Shown here: one piece after another, positions 8,568-17,773 of the stretch
Numbering within the stretch: position 1 is the stretch's first letter
Layout of the letters: every line of letters starts with the position of its first letter
Origin: Paraglaciecola sp. L3A3
GTDB taxonomy: Bacteria; Pseudomonadota; Gammaproteobacteria; Enterobacterales; Alteromonadaceae
Length of the DNA: 64,000 nucleotides
Direction of reading: 5' to 3'
Assembly (NCBI RefSeq): GCF_009796765.1
Contig: NZ_CP047023.1
Span: forward strand, 620,001 to 684,000
Notes under the pieces: generated by a model
What the model saw: only the letters and a program-made list of their open reading frames with translations
Told to the model about the DNA's origin: nothing
Database searches by the model: none
Made by a program: the position numbers and the translations under genes

Positions 8568-9368
8568 ATGATTATTTTAGGGTACATAGCGGCCGTTTTC
8601 ATGGGCTTAGTGTTGGGTGTAATAGGCGGCGGTGGATCTATGCTCACCGTACCCATTCTTGTGTATTTAATGGGAGTCGAGCCTAGTGTTGCAACTGGCT
8701 ACTCATTGTTAATCGTTGGCGCAACTGCCGCATTTGGTGCTGTACATTATTTTCGAGAGGGTTTAATTGATGTGAAGGCATCTATTATTTTTGCGATACC
8801 TTCAATTTTTACTGTGTATTTAACTCGTGCTTATTTAATGCCGAGTGTTCCAGATATTTTTATTACCTCGCCTTTTGAAGTGAGTAAAAACATAGTCATT
8901 ATGGTGTTGTTCGCCATTCTTATGTTGGGTTCGGCAGCCATGATGCTTAGAAAGGCTTATAGCAAACCAAATATAGATATAAATGCTGTGAAAACGATAA
9001 CGCCGAATAGGTTGCTCATTGTAATTCAAGGAGCGGCACTGGGATTGATTTCAGGAATATTAGGTGCTGGTGGAGGTTTTTTGATTATTCCGACTTTAGT
9101 TTTATTTATGGGCATGCCTATGAAAAAAGCGGTAGGCGCATCACTCTTCATTATTGCTCTTAACTCGCTTATTGGTTTTTCGGGAGATTTACAAGCTGGC
9201 ATCGAATTAGCTGTGCCTTTAGTACCATTAATGTTGCTTGCTACTTTTGTGGGCATAGCTGTATCAACAAAAATCTCAAGTAAGTTAAATGATGGGGCAT
9301 TACAAAAGTTTTTCGCTATTTTTACTCTAGTAATAGCCGTTTTTATTATGTCTAAAGAATTGGCTTAG
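8568..9368 (+). CDS. TauE/SafE-family sulfite/organosulfonate exporter-like permease
   Basis: 266 aa, about eight membrane segments, built from two homologous halves that each carry the family glycine motif: GLVLGVIGGGGSMLTVPIL at the N terminus and ISGILGAGGGFLIIPTL in the middle. The short soluble linker is about 115-140. TauE/SafE proteins move sulfur-containing anions such as sulfite or sulfoacetate; the substrate here is inferred from the persulfide dioxygenase (a sulfite producer) across the regulator gene. It is divergent from the Rrf2 gene. ATG with an AGGGG site 9 nt upstream. Confidence 0.87.
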   Translation: MIILGYIAAVFMGLVLGVIGGGGSMLTVPILVYLMGVEPSVATGYSLLIVGATAAFGAVHYFREGLIDVKASIIFAIPSIFTVYLTRAYLMPSVPDIFITSPFEVSKNIVIMVLFAILMLGSAAMMLRKAYSKPNIDINAVKTITPNRLLIVIQGAALGLISGILGAGGGFLIIPTLVLFMGMPMKKAVGASLFIIALNSLIGFSGDLQAGIELAVPLVPLMLLATFVGIAVSTKISSKLNDGALQKFFAIFTLVIAVFIMSKELA

Positions 9369-9628
9369 AACTCTTACAAAGTTATTAATTTTTATTGGGT
9401 TGGTTGGGTCATAGCCAGAAATGTTACCAATGTAAACGTAATACACTGGGACCTAAATTTCAATTCAGTCTAAGTTGAATATGTTTGAGGTGGCATTTAC
9501 TCTGTAAATCTTGCAAGGTTAGGTAAATAAGGTTTAGATTTTTATCGCCATAAAAACGAAATATTAAGACGATATAGTGCTTAATATGCTGGTCAATCAC
9601 CCCATGATTAAACGTTGAGGTAAACCCA

Positions 9629-10480
9629 TTGAAAATTGCTATAACCGGCGCCAGTGGAAATTTAGGTTCTGTAATCGTTAAAGCCACTATCGCTTTAGTA
9701 TCAAAAGAGAATGTCATTGGTTTAGCACGTACCCCAGAAAAAGCTGAACATTTAGGTATTGAAGTTCGACCGGGTGACTACAATGACCAGAGTCAGTTAG
9801 AGCAGTCTTTACAATCGGTAGACACTCTCTTATTAGTGTCAGGTATGGATGCACCAGACAAACGAATTAAGCAACATAGAAACGTCATCGAAGCTGCCAA
9901 AAAAGCCGGTGTGAAAAAAATTGTCTATACCAGCATACAAGGAGCAGAAGAAAACACAGCGTTTTCACCTGTGGTGCAAAGTAACCGACAAACTGAAAAA
10001 GATGTCAGTAGCTGTGGTCTAGATTGGGTGATTGGGCGTAATGGTATCTATATTGAGCCGGATATTGAATATATCGAAAATTACAAAAAAGCGGGCGGTA
10101 TATTTAATTGTGCAGGCGATGGACGTTGTGGTTACACTTCAAGAAACGAGTTAGCTTATGCTTATGCTAGATTGCTTACCGAAGATAAACATAATGGTCA
10201 AACCTACAATTTACACGGTGAAGCGATTACTCAGTATCAACTTGCTGATTATTTTAATAGTGCCTTTGGCACTGATTTAATATACAAACCTATGACAGTT
10301 GAAGAATACCGTGAAGAACGTCAAGCTGAATTAGGTGACTTTATTGGGACTATTATCGCTGGTATTTATCAGGGAATTCGTGACGGTAAAGCCGACAATG
10401 TGAGTCATTATAAGATGGCCGCTGGCCGCGAACATGAAAGCTGGCAGTCGTATTTTGCTCGTATTAAAGCTGATACCTGA
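9629..10480 (+). CDS. NmrA-like / QOR2-type NAD(P)-binding oxidoreductase
   Basis: A Rossmann fold with the atypical-SDR dinucleotide motif GASGNLG at the N terminus, followed by VRPGDYND and VDTLLLVSG and the central KKIVYTSIQGAEE. This pattern is that of NmrA-like and QOR2-type NAD(P)H:quinone oxidoreductases, which lack the usual SDR catalytic Tyr-x3-Lys. Starts at TTG (9629) with GAGG 8 nt upstream; no ATG fits as well. 283 aa. It stands alone ahead of the ergothioneine genes; a hairpin lies after its stop. Confidence 0.82.
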   Translation: MKIAITGASGNLGSVIVKATIALVSKENVIGLARTPEKAEHLGIEVRPGDYNDQSQLEQSLQSVDTLLLVSGMDAPDKRIKQHRNVIEAAKKAGVKKIVYTSIQGAEENTAFSPVVQSNRQTEKDVSSCGLDWVIGRNGIYIEPDIEYIENYKKAGGIFNCAGDGRCGYTSRNELAYAYARLLTEDKHNGQTYNLHGEAITQYQLADYFNSAFGTDLIYKPMTVEEYREERQAELGDFIGTIIAGIYQGIRDGKADNVSHYKMAAGREHESWQSYFARIKADT

Positions 10481-10487
10481 TTCAAAA

Positions 10488-10506
10488 ATCTATCTAAAAG
10501 ATAGAT
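10488..10506 (+). terminator. Short perfect hairpin after the NmrA-like gene
   Basis: ATCTATCT, loop AAA, AGATAGAT: eight perfect base pairs starting 8 nt after the stop codon, followed by A-rich rather than T-rich sequence on this strand. A weak terminator or mRNA 3'-end stabiliser is possible; it also lies 34 nt before egtB. Confidence 0.35.
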
Positions 10507-10539
10507 AAAACAAATAGATAATAAAAAAGGTGTAGCGTT

Positions 10540-11730
10540 ATGCTATCAACCCAGCAAATTGCAAAGTTACGAAATCAATACCAACAAACACGGCAATATA
10601 CAGAGTCTTTATGTGCACCACTACACATAGAAGACTATATTCCCCAGGCCGTTGATTTTACCAGCCCGCCTAAATGGCACTTAGCACATACCACTTGGTT
10701 TTTTGAAGAAATGATCCTCAGCAAAAATGTGACAGATTATGCTGTGTTTGATGCTCATTTTGGTTTTTTATTTAATAGTTATTATCAAACCGTTGGCGAA
10801 AAAGCAGTTAGGGCTCAGCGTGGTGTTATGACTCGTCCTACGGTTGAACAAGTTTACCAATATCGCCATTATGTTGATGCGCATATGCAGCGTTTACTTA
10901 AGGATGATATTTCTGATGAAATAAAAGATCTTATCACCCTAGGTATAAATCACGAACAACAACACCAAGAACTGCTTTTAACAGATCTGAAATACACCTT
11001 CTCATTAAACCCTATTCACCCTGTTTACCATCCAGACTTTGATCTTGTGGGGCAATTAAGCACAGTTGAACCTCAATCTAAATATCAACAAGCATGGATT
11101 AATATTGAGGAAAATGTGTATGAAATAGGGCATAACGAGGAGAGTTTTTGTTTCGATAACGAGCGTTGTCGGCACAAAATGTATTTGCAGAGTTTTCAAA
11201 TAGCGACGTCGCTTGTGAGCAACGCTGAATATATAGAATTTATTGAAGCTGGTGGTTATCAGACCTTTAGTTATTGGCTAGATGACGGTTGGGCATGGTT
11301 GAATAACAATCAAATTAGTAGCCCTTTGTACTGGCAAAAAATTGATGGCCAGTGGTTTTATTACACATTGGCTGGTTTAAAACTCGTTGATAAAGATGCC
11401 AGTGTGTCACACGTTTCTTATTATGAAGCTAATGCCTTTGCTAGTTGGAAAAACATGCGTCTAGCCACAGAATTTGAATGGGAAGTCGCTGCTAATCATT
11501 TTGACTGGGGCCAGCGCTGGGAATGGACTGGATCGGCCTATCTTCCTTATCCTGGATTTGGTGTAAGTGAAGGGGCTGTGGGCGAATACAATGGTAAGTT
11601 TATGGTTAATCAAATGGTATTGCGGGGGGCTTCGGTGGCAACTTCAAAAAATCATTCACGATCAAGCTATCGCAACTTTTTCCAACCACAATGTCAATGG
11701 CAGTTTTCAGGTATTCGTTTAGTTAAATAA
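10540..11730 (+). CDS. egtB: Ergothioneine biosynthesis sulfoxide synthase EgtB
   Basis: Two domains of an EgtB enzyme. The DinB-like N-terminal domain has the iron-binding histidines H50 (HLAHTTWF), H138 and H142 (NHEQQHQELLL). The FGE-sulfatase (formylglycine-generating-like) C-terminal domain includes MRLATEFEWEVAA, WEWTGSAY and a conserved C-terminal SSYRNFFQP...QFSGIRL. EgtB is a non-haem iron enzyme that couples hercynine to a thiol (gamma-glutamylcysteine or cysteine) and makes the sulfoxide. 396 aa, slightly short but complete. egtD follows 35 bp downstream, with no egtA, egtC or egtE nearby, as in the two-gene layout of many proteobacteria and cyanobacteria. OvoA would carry an extra methyltransferase domain that is absent. 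Confidence 0.9.
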   Translation: MLSTQQIAKLRNQYQQTRQYTESLCAPLHIEDYIPQAVDFTSPPKWHLAHTTWFFEEMILSKNVTDYAVFDAHFGFLFNSYYQTVGEKAVRAQRGVMTRPTVEQVYQYRHYVDAHMQRLLKDDISDEIKDLITLGINHEQQHQELLLTDLKYTFSLNPIHPVYHPDFDLVGQLSTVEPQSKYQQAWINIEENVYEIGHNEESFCFDNERCRHKMYLQSFQIATSLVSNAEYIEFIEAGGYQTFSYWLDDGWAWLNNNQISSPLYWQKIDGQWFYYTLAGLKLVDKDASVSHVSYYEANAFASWKNMRLATEFEWEVAANHFDWGQRWEWTGSAYLPYPGFGVSEGAVGEYNGKFMVNQMVLRGASVATSKNHSRSSYRNFFQPQCQWQFSGIRLVK

Positions 11731-11765
11731 ACGAGCCGTTTCCAATAAAAGGATACTCAAATAAC

Positions 11766-12713
11766 ATGATTGAACAATTTGCAGAAAATGTAGATCTGGG
11801 TCTGAGCAAGTCTGAAAAAACCTTACCTTCTAAATACTTTTATGACAAAAATGGTGATGAGCTGTTTGTCGAAATTATGAATATGCCAGAGTATTATTTA
11901 ACTCGTTGTGAAATGGAGATATTTACTAGCCAAACTGATGCATTAATTGAGTCTTTTCAGGCAGACAAAAATGAATATTTTGAGTTAATCGAACTTGGTG
12001 CAGGTGACGGTAGCAAAACCCGTAAGCTATTGGCTGCACTGAGTGAAAAAGGTTATCAATTTGAATATTTACCAGTAGATATATCGCAAAATGCCTTAGA
12101 CCAATTACAGCTATCATTACAACAGCATTTACCACAAGTTTCGGTTGTGCCTAAACATGGTGACTACTTTGATATGTTAGGTTCGGTGAAAGATAGCCAT
12201 CATCCGAAAATAGTGCTATTTCTAGGGTCAAATATCGGTAATATGACAGACGCTATTGCTAGCGATTTTCTTTATCAATTAGGGGCTAACTTAAATACAA
12301 ATGATAAGTTGTTATTAGGTACCGACTTAATCAAATCTGCTGATATTGTATTGCCTGCCTATAACGATGAAGCGGGTATCACAAGTTCGTTTAATCTTAA
12401 CTTATTACATCGAATGAATACTGAGCTAGGCGCTGACTTTGATCCTGATGGCTTTGCCCATGCCCCGGAATATAATGAGAACGAGGGAATTGCTAAGAGT
12501 TATTTGTTAAGTAACAAACAGCAAACTGTCGAAATAGCCGCCATTGGCAAAACCTATGATTTTCGTGCCGGTGAGAAAATTCATACTGAAATTTCACGGA
12601 AATATAACGATAATGTTTTAGCTAATATATTGGCAAAAACAGATTTCACTGTCAGTGCCAAATTTACCGATAAAAATAATTACTTTGCTGATTATCTATT
12701 GAATCGAAATTAG
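11766..12713 (+). CDS. egtD: L-histidine N(alpha)-methyltransferase EgtD
   Basis: SAM-dependent trimethylation of histidine to hercynine, the first ergothioneine step. Family signatures are PSKYFYDKNGDELFVEI and PEYYLTRCEMEIF at the N terminus, the SAM motif ELGAGDGSKTRKL (76-88), LFLGSNIGNM, and a C-terminal IHTEISRKY. 315 aa, as expected. It lies directly after egtB and would be transcribed with it. The BCCT transporter about 100 bp downstream is on the same strand, though that gap leaves room for a separate promoter. Confidence 0.92.
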   Translation: MIEQFAENVDLGLSKSEKTLPSKYFYDKNGDELFVEIMNMPEYYLTRCEMEIFTSQTDALIESFQADKNEYFELIELGAGDGSKTRKLLAALSEKGYQFEYLPVDISQNALDQLQLSLQQHLPQVSVVPKHGDYFDMLGSVKDSHHPKIVLFLGSNIGNMTDAIASDFLYQLGANLNTNDKLLLGTDLIKSADIVLPAYNDEAGITSSFNLNLLHRMNTELGADFDPDGFAHAPEYNENEGIAKSYLLSNKQQTVEIAAIGKTYDFRAGEKIHTEISRKYNDNVLANILAKTDFTVSAKFTDKNNYFADYLLNRN

Positions 12714-12809
12714 TCTTAGCAAAAACTAAGTATGATTAAAGTAAGTACTTGCTGTTTATTTAGGTAATGATTTATAAGTAGCCTTGTTGTATTAGGAATA
12801 TAAAAAAGG

Positions 12810-14312
12810 GTGTCGACTTTGCTAGTAAATAATACAAATAAACTCGAAAAATCGGCATTGTTTTTATGTGTGGGTTTGTCGATTTTAGCGTTTTTGTTTC
12901 CCGATATGTTAACCCAACAGTTACAACCAATTATTAATCAATTATTGGCTTTGTTAGGCTCGCCCTTTTTTATACTGGTTAATGTATTACTGTTCACCGT
13001 AATAGTAATTGCCATTAGCCCACTTGGGCGACGTAAAATGGGCGGTGAACAGGCACAAGTCGAATTCAAATTGTTTGGTTGGTTGTCTATGTTATTTGCC
13101 GCAGGTATGGGCTCAGGGCTTATTTTCTGGGGCATTGCCGAGCCAGCATTACACACTATTACTTCCCCTTTAAAAGCTGACTTGTATGCCAACCCACAAA
13201 CAAGCGGCTTAGCTTTAACCTTGGTTAATTGGGGCGCACATGCATGGGCTTTATACGCCGTATTTGGTTTAGTTTTAGGTGGGGTAAGCAGTAAAAGTGG
13301 TGAATCTGGTGATATTAGTGCGCCTGTGCTCAGTGTCAGCAAAGGTTGGTTAAGTGAGCGTTGGCAAAACAAGTTGGCTTTTATAATTAAGTTAGTAGCA
13401 ATTTTTGCCATATTTTTTGGTGTGGTTGGCACCATAGCTAACTCTACTTTGTTACTGCGTAAAGGTTTAGAAGTTAAATTAGGCGTTGAATCTGCATTGT
13501 TTTCGGGTTTTATCATTATTAGTTTAATTGTGATCTTGTATACTTTATCAGCCAAGCTGGGCCTTAAAAAGGGTATTCAAGCCCTAAGTAAACTCAATGT
13601 TTATATCGCTTTTTCTTTGATTGTTTGGTTATTAATATTTGTGCCTATACAGCCCATTATTGACACTGCCATTGGTGGTACTTGGGATTATGTACAATTG
13701 ATAACCAATGGTACTTGGCACTTTGCTAACCAGCTTAAAGATCCGCAATGGGCTAATGGTTGGACTTACAATTATTATTTTTGGTGGTTGGCTTGGGGGC
13801 CATTTGTGGGCGTGTTTTTAGCAAAAATAAGCCAAGGTCGACCAGTATGGCAATATATTTTAGGCGTGGTGTTAGTGCCGACATTGGTGACTATTGTTTG
13901 GTTTAGTGTATTTTCTGGGTCGGCTATCGCTTGGGATACGGCCTACCAAAGCGGTATTTTAGAGGCAATTAAAACTGATTATACCCAAGGCTTATTTGTG
14001 TTTTTTGCGCAACTAGGCTGGCCAGGTGCTCTGCTAGTATGGGCAAGTTTATTGCTGTTATTAATATTTGTCGCCACTTCTGCCGATTCTGCGGTATTAG
14101 TTATACGCCAGTTAAGTGGGGCTAACGAAACTAAAACATGGAGCTTATATGGCTGGTCATTTGCTTTAGGTTTATGCGCCTATGTGTTATTAGTGCAAAA
14201 CAATGAGCAGTTAAATCGGAGCATTGCCATTATTGGCGCCTTACCCTTCTTACTTATATTTTTGCTGCAATTATTGGGCTTTGTGAAAGAGTTTATAAGT
14301 GAACGAAACTAA
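12810..14312 (+). CDS. BCCT-family betaine/carnitine/choline-type transporter
   Basis: About 12 membrane segments in 500 aa. The BCCT fingerprint is clear: AAGMGSGLIFWGIAEP near residue 100 and NGWTYNYYFWWLAWGPFVG around 310, with tryptophans that line the betaine pocket, then FLAKISQGRPVWQY. It imports quaternary ammonium compounds with sodium or protons. Following egtB-egtD, it may import glycine betaine or, as a guess from context, hercynine/ergothioneine, themselves trimethylammonium betaines. Start uncertain: GTG at 12810 or TTG at 12819, which has AAGGG at better spacing. There are no long regulatory tails, so osmosensing is unlikely. Confidence 0.87.
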   Translation: MSTLLVNNTNKLEKSALFLCVGLSILAFLFPDMLTQQLQPIINQLLALLGSPFFILVNVLLFTVIVIAISPLGRRKMGGEQAQVEFKLFGWLSMLFAAGMGSGLIFWGIAEPALHTITSPLKADLYANPQTSGLALTLVNWGAHAWALYAVFGLVLGGVSSKSGESGDISAPVLSVSKGWLSERWQNKLAFIIKLVAIFAIFFGVVGTIANSTLLLRKGLEVKLGVESALFSGFIIISLIVILYTLSAKLGLKKGIQALSKLNVYIAFSLIVWLLIFVPIQPIIDTAIGGTWDYVQLITNGTWHFANQLKDPQWANGWTYNYYFWWLAWGPFVGVFLAKISQGRPVWQYILGVVLVPTLVTIVWFSVFSGSAIAWDTAYQSGILEAIKTDYTQGLFVFFAQLGWPGALLVWASLLLLLIFVATSADSAVLVIRQLSGANETKTWSLYGWSFALGLCAYVLLVQNNEQLNRSIAIIGALPFLLIFLLQLLGFVKEFISERN

Positions 14313-14350
14313 TCCAATTAATATAGATTTTTATTGAGGGAGCTGTAGAG

Positions 14351-17104
14351 TCAGCAAGGCTCTGGTTTACCTATTCCATAACCTTGCACATAATCAATGC
14401 CAATCTCGTCCAAAGCTTGCCTGATTTCGTTATTTTCCACAAACTCGGCAATTGTCTGCATACCTAACATTTGTGCAATATCATGAATTGAGGCAATAAT
14501 TGCCTTATCAACAGGCTCTGTCAGTATATTTTTAACTAAACTGCCATCAATTTTTAAATAATCTACGGGCAGGCTTTTAAGGTAGCCAAATGAAGAAGTG
14601 CCGCTACCAAAATCATCTAAGGCAAAACGAATGCCTAGTGTTTTCATTTTTAGCATAAATGAAATTGCACCGTCGATATTACTAATTGCCGCGGTTTCGG
14701 TTATTTCAAAACATATACGTTCAGGATCGACATTACCTTGTGCCAATAACAAGGTAATGTATTCAATAAAAGACTCATCACTTAAGCTTAAACCAGATAA
14801 GTTAATCGAAATACAATTCACCTTAGAAAAATATTGCTCGAAACAGTTAAATACCTTGGTCACTACCCATTTATCGATCAAAGTGATCACACCAAATTTC
14901 TCTGCGGCTGGAATAAAAGAAGCCGGAGAGATAATATTGCCTAGCTCATCTTTGTAGCGGATAAGCACCTCATAATGCTGGTGTTTTTTGTCAGCGTCTG
15001 TAGCACAAATTAATTGTTTAACTAGGTAAAATTGTTCTTGTTCTATGGCTTGAGAAACATTAGCAATATAGGCCATTTGTTGCTCATCTTGATGTAACTC
15101 ATCACTATCGGCTTTAGTTGAAAAAACACGATTTTTACCCAGTTCTTTTGCTTTATAACAAGCAATATCAGCCTTACTGAGTAAATCGGTGGCAGAAAAA
15201 TGTTCAATAATAGACACCATACCAATAGAAACACCTACGCTAAAATAGCGTTTATGCCAGTTAAATTTGAATTGGTTAACGACCGTTATTATTTTTTCAC
15301 AAATGGCTAAAGCGTCTTCATGACTTTTATCTACCATTAATAAACCAAATTCATCACCACCAACGCGGCCTAAAATATCATCCTTATCTAGGCAACTTTT
15401 TAGTTTTTGCGCAACTTGCTCTAACATGGCGTCACCAACTAAATGACCTGCTGTATCATTGACTAACTTAAAACGATCTAAATCTAAAAAGCATAAATAT
15501 GAGGAAGATTCTAGATGGTTACTTTGTGCTATATAGTTAACCAGCTGCAAGTTGAAAGTTTCGCGATTGATTAATCCGGTTAAAGAATCATAGGTTGCTT
15601 GGTAGGTTAATTTTTCCGATAAATCTTGTTCTTTGGATACATCATTACAAATTCCACGATAACCTTTAAAGCCATGTGCATCAGCAATACTCTTACCATT
15701 CAACATAAACACTTTAGCTTTGTTTTCGGCCACTTTGCATTTAAATAAAATATGCTCTAATGGCTGTTGTGATGAAAAGGCCTGCTTTAATTCTAGTAAG
15801 GGGAATTCAATATTGTTATTTTGCATTAATTCTGTAAATGGCATACCGATTAATTGCTCAGGTGCTTTATTCCATAATACAGCGGTATTACCTGAAATAT
15901 AACTTATCACAAAGAGTGAGTCGGTTTCCCAAAATATACTTGCCCCAGAATGAGCAAGGTCTTTATAACGCAGTTCATTTTCGGCTAGTAATTTACGTTT
16001 ATCTCGGCCATTTATAATAATCACAGTTAATAAAGTAATGATTAATAAAGCGATCAAAAAAGTAGCGGCGATAACCCAAACTAAAATTTTATTTTGTTGA
16101 TAAAAACTCACATCTCGGTGCAAGATCACGCTCCCGTCAGGAGGATTAGCTTCTTGCATACCATGCTTTTTTAAAGCTTGCCAATTGAAGGTCCAGGTGG
16201 AATTAGCATTAGTAATAGCCTTAATGTTATTAACTTCTTCACCTTGCAAAATTCTTTTGACTAAATGGGCGGCTTGTATACCGTGTTGTTTCCCATTTAA
16301 TTCATGAGAACCGACGGATCCATATTTGAGTGTGGTGCTTGCGATGGTAAATACCGGATTCGGCAGCGCACTTGTTAGGATCTTGGTGCCGTTATTCCAG
16401 CTTGCTAGTGAATGACTACTTTCTGGGCTAATCAATTGTCCTATTTTTAAAATTGGAATATTTTTAGCAAAATCTTCCATACGATTAGTAATGTTAGTAC
16501 TGACTATATCGTTTATTATATACAGCTGTTTTGGCGCTCGGGGATCATTTTTAACTGCCATAACTTTAGCTAAGTTGGCCTTGCCTGGCATACTGCTATC
16601 ACTAATGACAATTAACGCATCATTTTTTGTCAGAGCTTTTATATCAAAAACAGTGGTCGCTAAATCTCTATTTTCAAAAACACCTGTGTAATTTTTTTTA
16701 TTTAATAATTCATTGCTAATTTTATTAATTCCCAGATATACAACAGGAACTTCTGCTATAAATAGTGCTTGTTGTTGGCTTAAAAGTGTTAGCGCATAAT
16801 CATCTGACACCATGAGTGCATCTAATGGCGTATTACTATATTTTTTTTGTAAATAGTTAAAAAAAGTTTTTTGGTAAGTTGTATGTGGGTAACGTTTTGC
16901 GTCTAAATATTCATGGTAAACCATGACATTATCTTCGCTAGTTAGGACTTGGTCGATACCAAGCTTCATAAAACCAGTCCAAAGGTGTTCTTGGTGGTAA
17001 GAATGGATGACTAACACTGCTTGGTTGGCGAATAATGATGAACTACAAAAAAAACTAAGGCATAAAATAAAATAGTTAATGGTCCGCAGAAACTCTTTTT
17101 TCAT
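14351..17104 (-). CDS. Periplasmic-sensor PAS-GGDEF-EAL protein
   Basis: 917 aa. Signal peptide/membrane anchor, then an extracytoplasmic ABC-substrate-binding-like domain (about 25-330, e.g. VLVIHSYHQEHLWT...MVYHEYLDAKRYP), a membrane helix (about 345-365), PAS (about 385-500), GGDEF (about 510-670, intact GGDEF and the DLDRFKLVND motif), and EAL (about 680-917). The EAL domain keeps its catalytic residues: EVL in place of EAL, NLS, ETE, DDFGSG, LKID and EFVEN. It could therefore both make and hydrolyse c-di-GMP, with the periplasmic domain binding a small ligand. It is a stand-alone gene convergent with the BCCT transporter. Confidence 0.88.
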   Translation of the reverse strand: MKKEFLRTINYFILCLSFFCSSSLFANQAVLVIHSYHQEHLWTGFMKLGIDQVLTSEDNVMVYHEYLDAKRYPHTTYQKTFFNYLQKKYSNTPLDALMVSDDYALTLLSQQQALFIAEVPVVYLGINKISNELLNKKNYTGVFENRDLATTVFDIKALTKNDALIVISDSSMPGKANLAKVMAVKNDPRAPKQLYIINDIVSTNITNRMEDFAKNIPILKIGQLISPESSHSLASWNNGTKILTSALPNPVFTIASTTLKYGSVGSHELNGKQHGIQAAHLVKRILQGEEVNNIKAITNANSTWTFNWQALKKHGMQEANPPDGSVILHRDVSFYQQNKILVWVIAATFLIALLIITLLTVIIINGRDKRKLLAENELRYKDLAHSGASIFWETDSLFVISYISGNTAVLWNKAPEQLIGMPFTELMQNNNIEFPLLELKQAFSSQQPLEHILFKCKVAENKAKVFMLNGKSIADAHGFKGYRGICNDVSKEQDLSEKLTYQATYDSLTGLINRETFNLQLVNYIAQSNHLESSSYLCFLDLDRFKLVNDTAGHLVGDAMLEQVAQKLKSCLDKDDILGRVGGDEFGLLMVDKSHEDALAICEKIITVVNQFKFNWHKRYFSVGVSIGMVSIIEHFSATDLLSKADIACYKAKELGKNRVFSTKADSDELHQDEQQMAYIANVSQAIEQEQFYLVKQLICATDADKKHQHYEVLIRYKDELGNIISPASFIPAAEKFGVITLIDKWVVTKVFNCFEQYFSKVNCISINLSGLSLSDESFIEYITLLLAQGNVDPERICFEITETAAISNIDGAISFMLKMKTLGIRFALDDFGSGTSSFGYLKSLPVDYLKIDGSLVKNILTEPVDKAIIASIHDIAQMLGMQTIAEFVENNEIRQALDEIGIDYVQGYGIGKPEPC

Positions 17105-17198
17105 TCTATGCCTCTATAATTATAGCTATGCCTGAAGCATAAATTAATTACCTCGATCAATATATAACTATTTATCTTTTGTGTTGTATCAACTTTTT

Positions 17199-17669
17199 TT
17201 ATTGAATTGCTAAAAGTTCTACTTCAAAAATAAGTAAAGAGCCTGCGCTGATTTTGCCGGTTGCTCTATTGCCGTAGGCTAAATTTGCAGGGATGAAAAA
17301 TTTAAATTTTTCACCTACAACCATCAATTGCAGACCTTCGGTCCAACCTTGAATGACCTGATTTAAAGGAAAGCTAATTGGTTGACCACGTTCCACTGAG
17401 CTATCAAACACAGTACCGTCTAATAAAGTACCATGGTAATGCACTTTTACTGTTGAGCTAGGGGTAGGGTGAACCTGGCCTTCGCCTTTATTTAATACTA
17501 AATATTGCAAGCCCGAAGAGGTTTCTTGAACACCTTGGCTAGTTTTGTTGTTAGCTAAAAACTCTTCACCAATGGTGATATTTTCAAGGGCTAACTTTTT
17601 ATTCTTGGCGCTGTTTGTGAAATAAAATATCACCAATGCAATAACAACAACTAAAACAATATATTTCAT
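17199..17669 (-). CDS. FKBP-type peptidyl-prolyl cis-trans isomerase, membrane-anchored
   Basis: N-terminal hydrophobic segment (IVLVVVIALVIFYFTNS) followed by an FKBP domain at about 68-156: VKVHYHGTLLDGTVFDSS, then RGQPISFPLNQVIQGWTEGL and AYGNRATGKISAGSLLIFEVEL. The aromatic and Tyr/Trp residues of the isomerase pocket are present. 156 aa, so it lacks the long dimerisation domain of FkpA/Mip. The single N-terminal helix suggests an inner-membrane anchor with the domain in the periplasm. The LLM oxidoreductase lies 104 bp upstream on the same strand. Confidence 0.87.
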   Translation of the reverse strand: MKYIVLVVVIALVIFYFTNSAKNKKLALENITIGEEFLANNKTSQGVQETSSGLQYLVLNKGEGQVHPTPSSTVKVHYHGTLLDGTVFDSSVERGQPISFPLNQVIQGWTEGLQLMVVGEKFKFFIPANLAYGNRATGKISAGSLLIFEVELLAIQ

Positions 17670-17773
17670 GGTCTGTCCTATTAATGTAAATCCAGAGGCA
17701 GTTAATTATCGCTCCAGTAGTTATGCTGGGATAATACACTAGCCCCTAGTATTAGATATATAAGTGGAATACT

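Noticed and set aside
9460..9717. 85-codon minus-strand frame overlapping the NmrA-like gene start
   Set aside because: Overlaps the GASGNLG region of a real gene and has no features of its own.
12938..13555. 205-codon open frame opposite the BCCT gene
   Set aside because: Antisense to a clear transporter; low-complexity composition and no family pattern. A shadow of hydrophobic codons.
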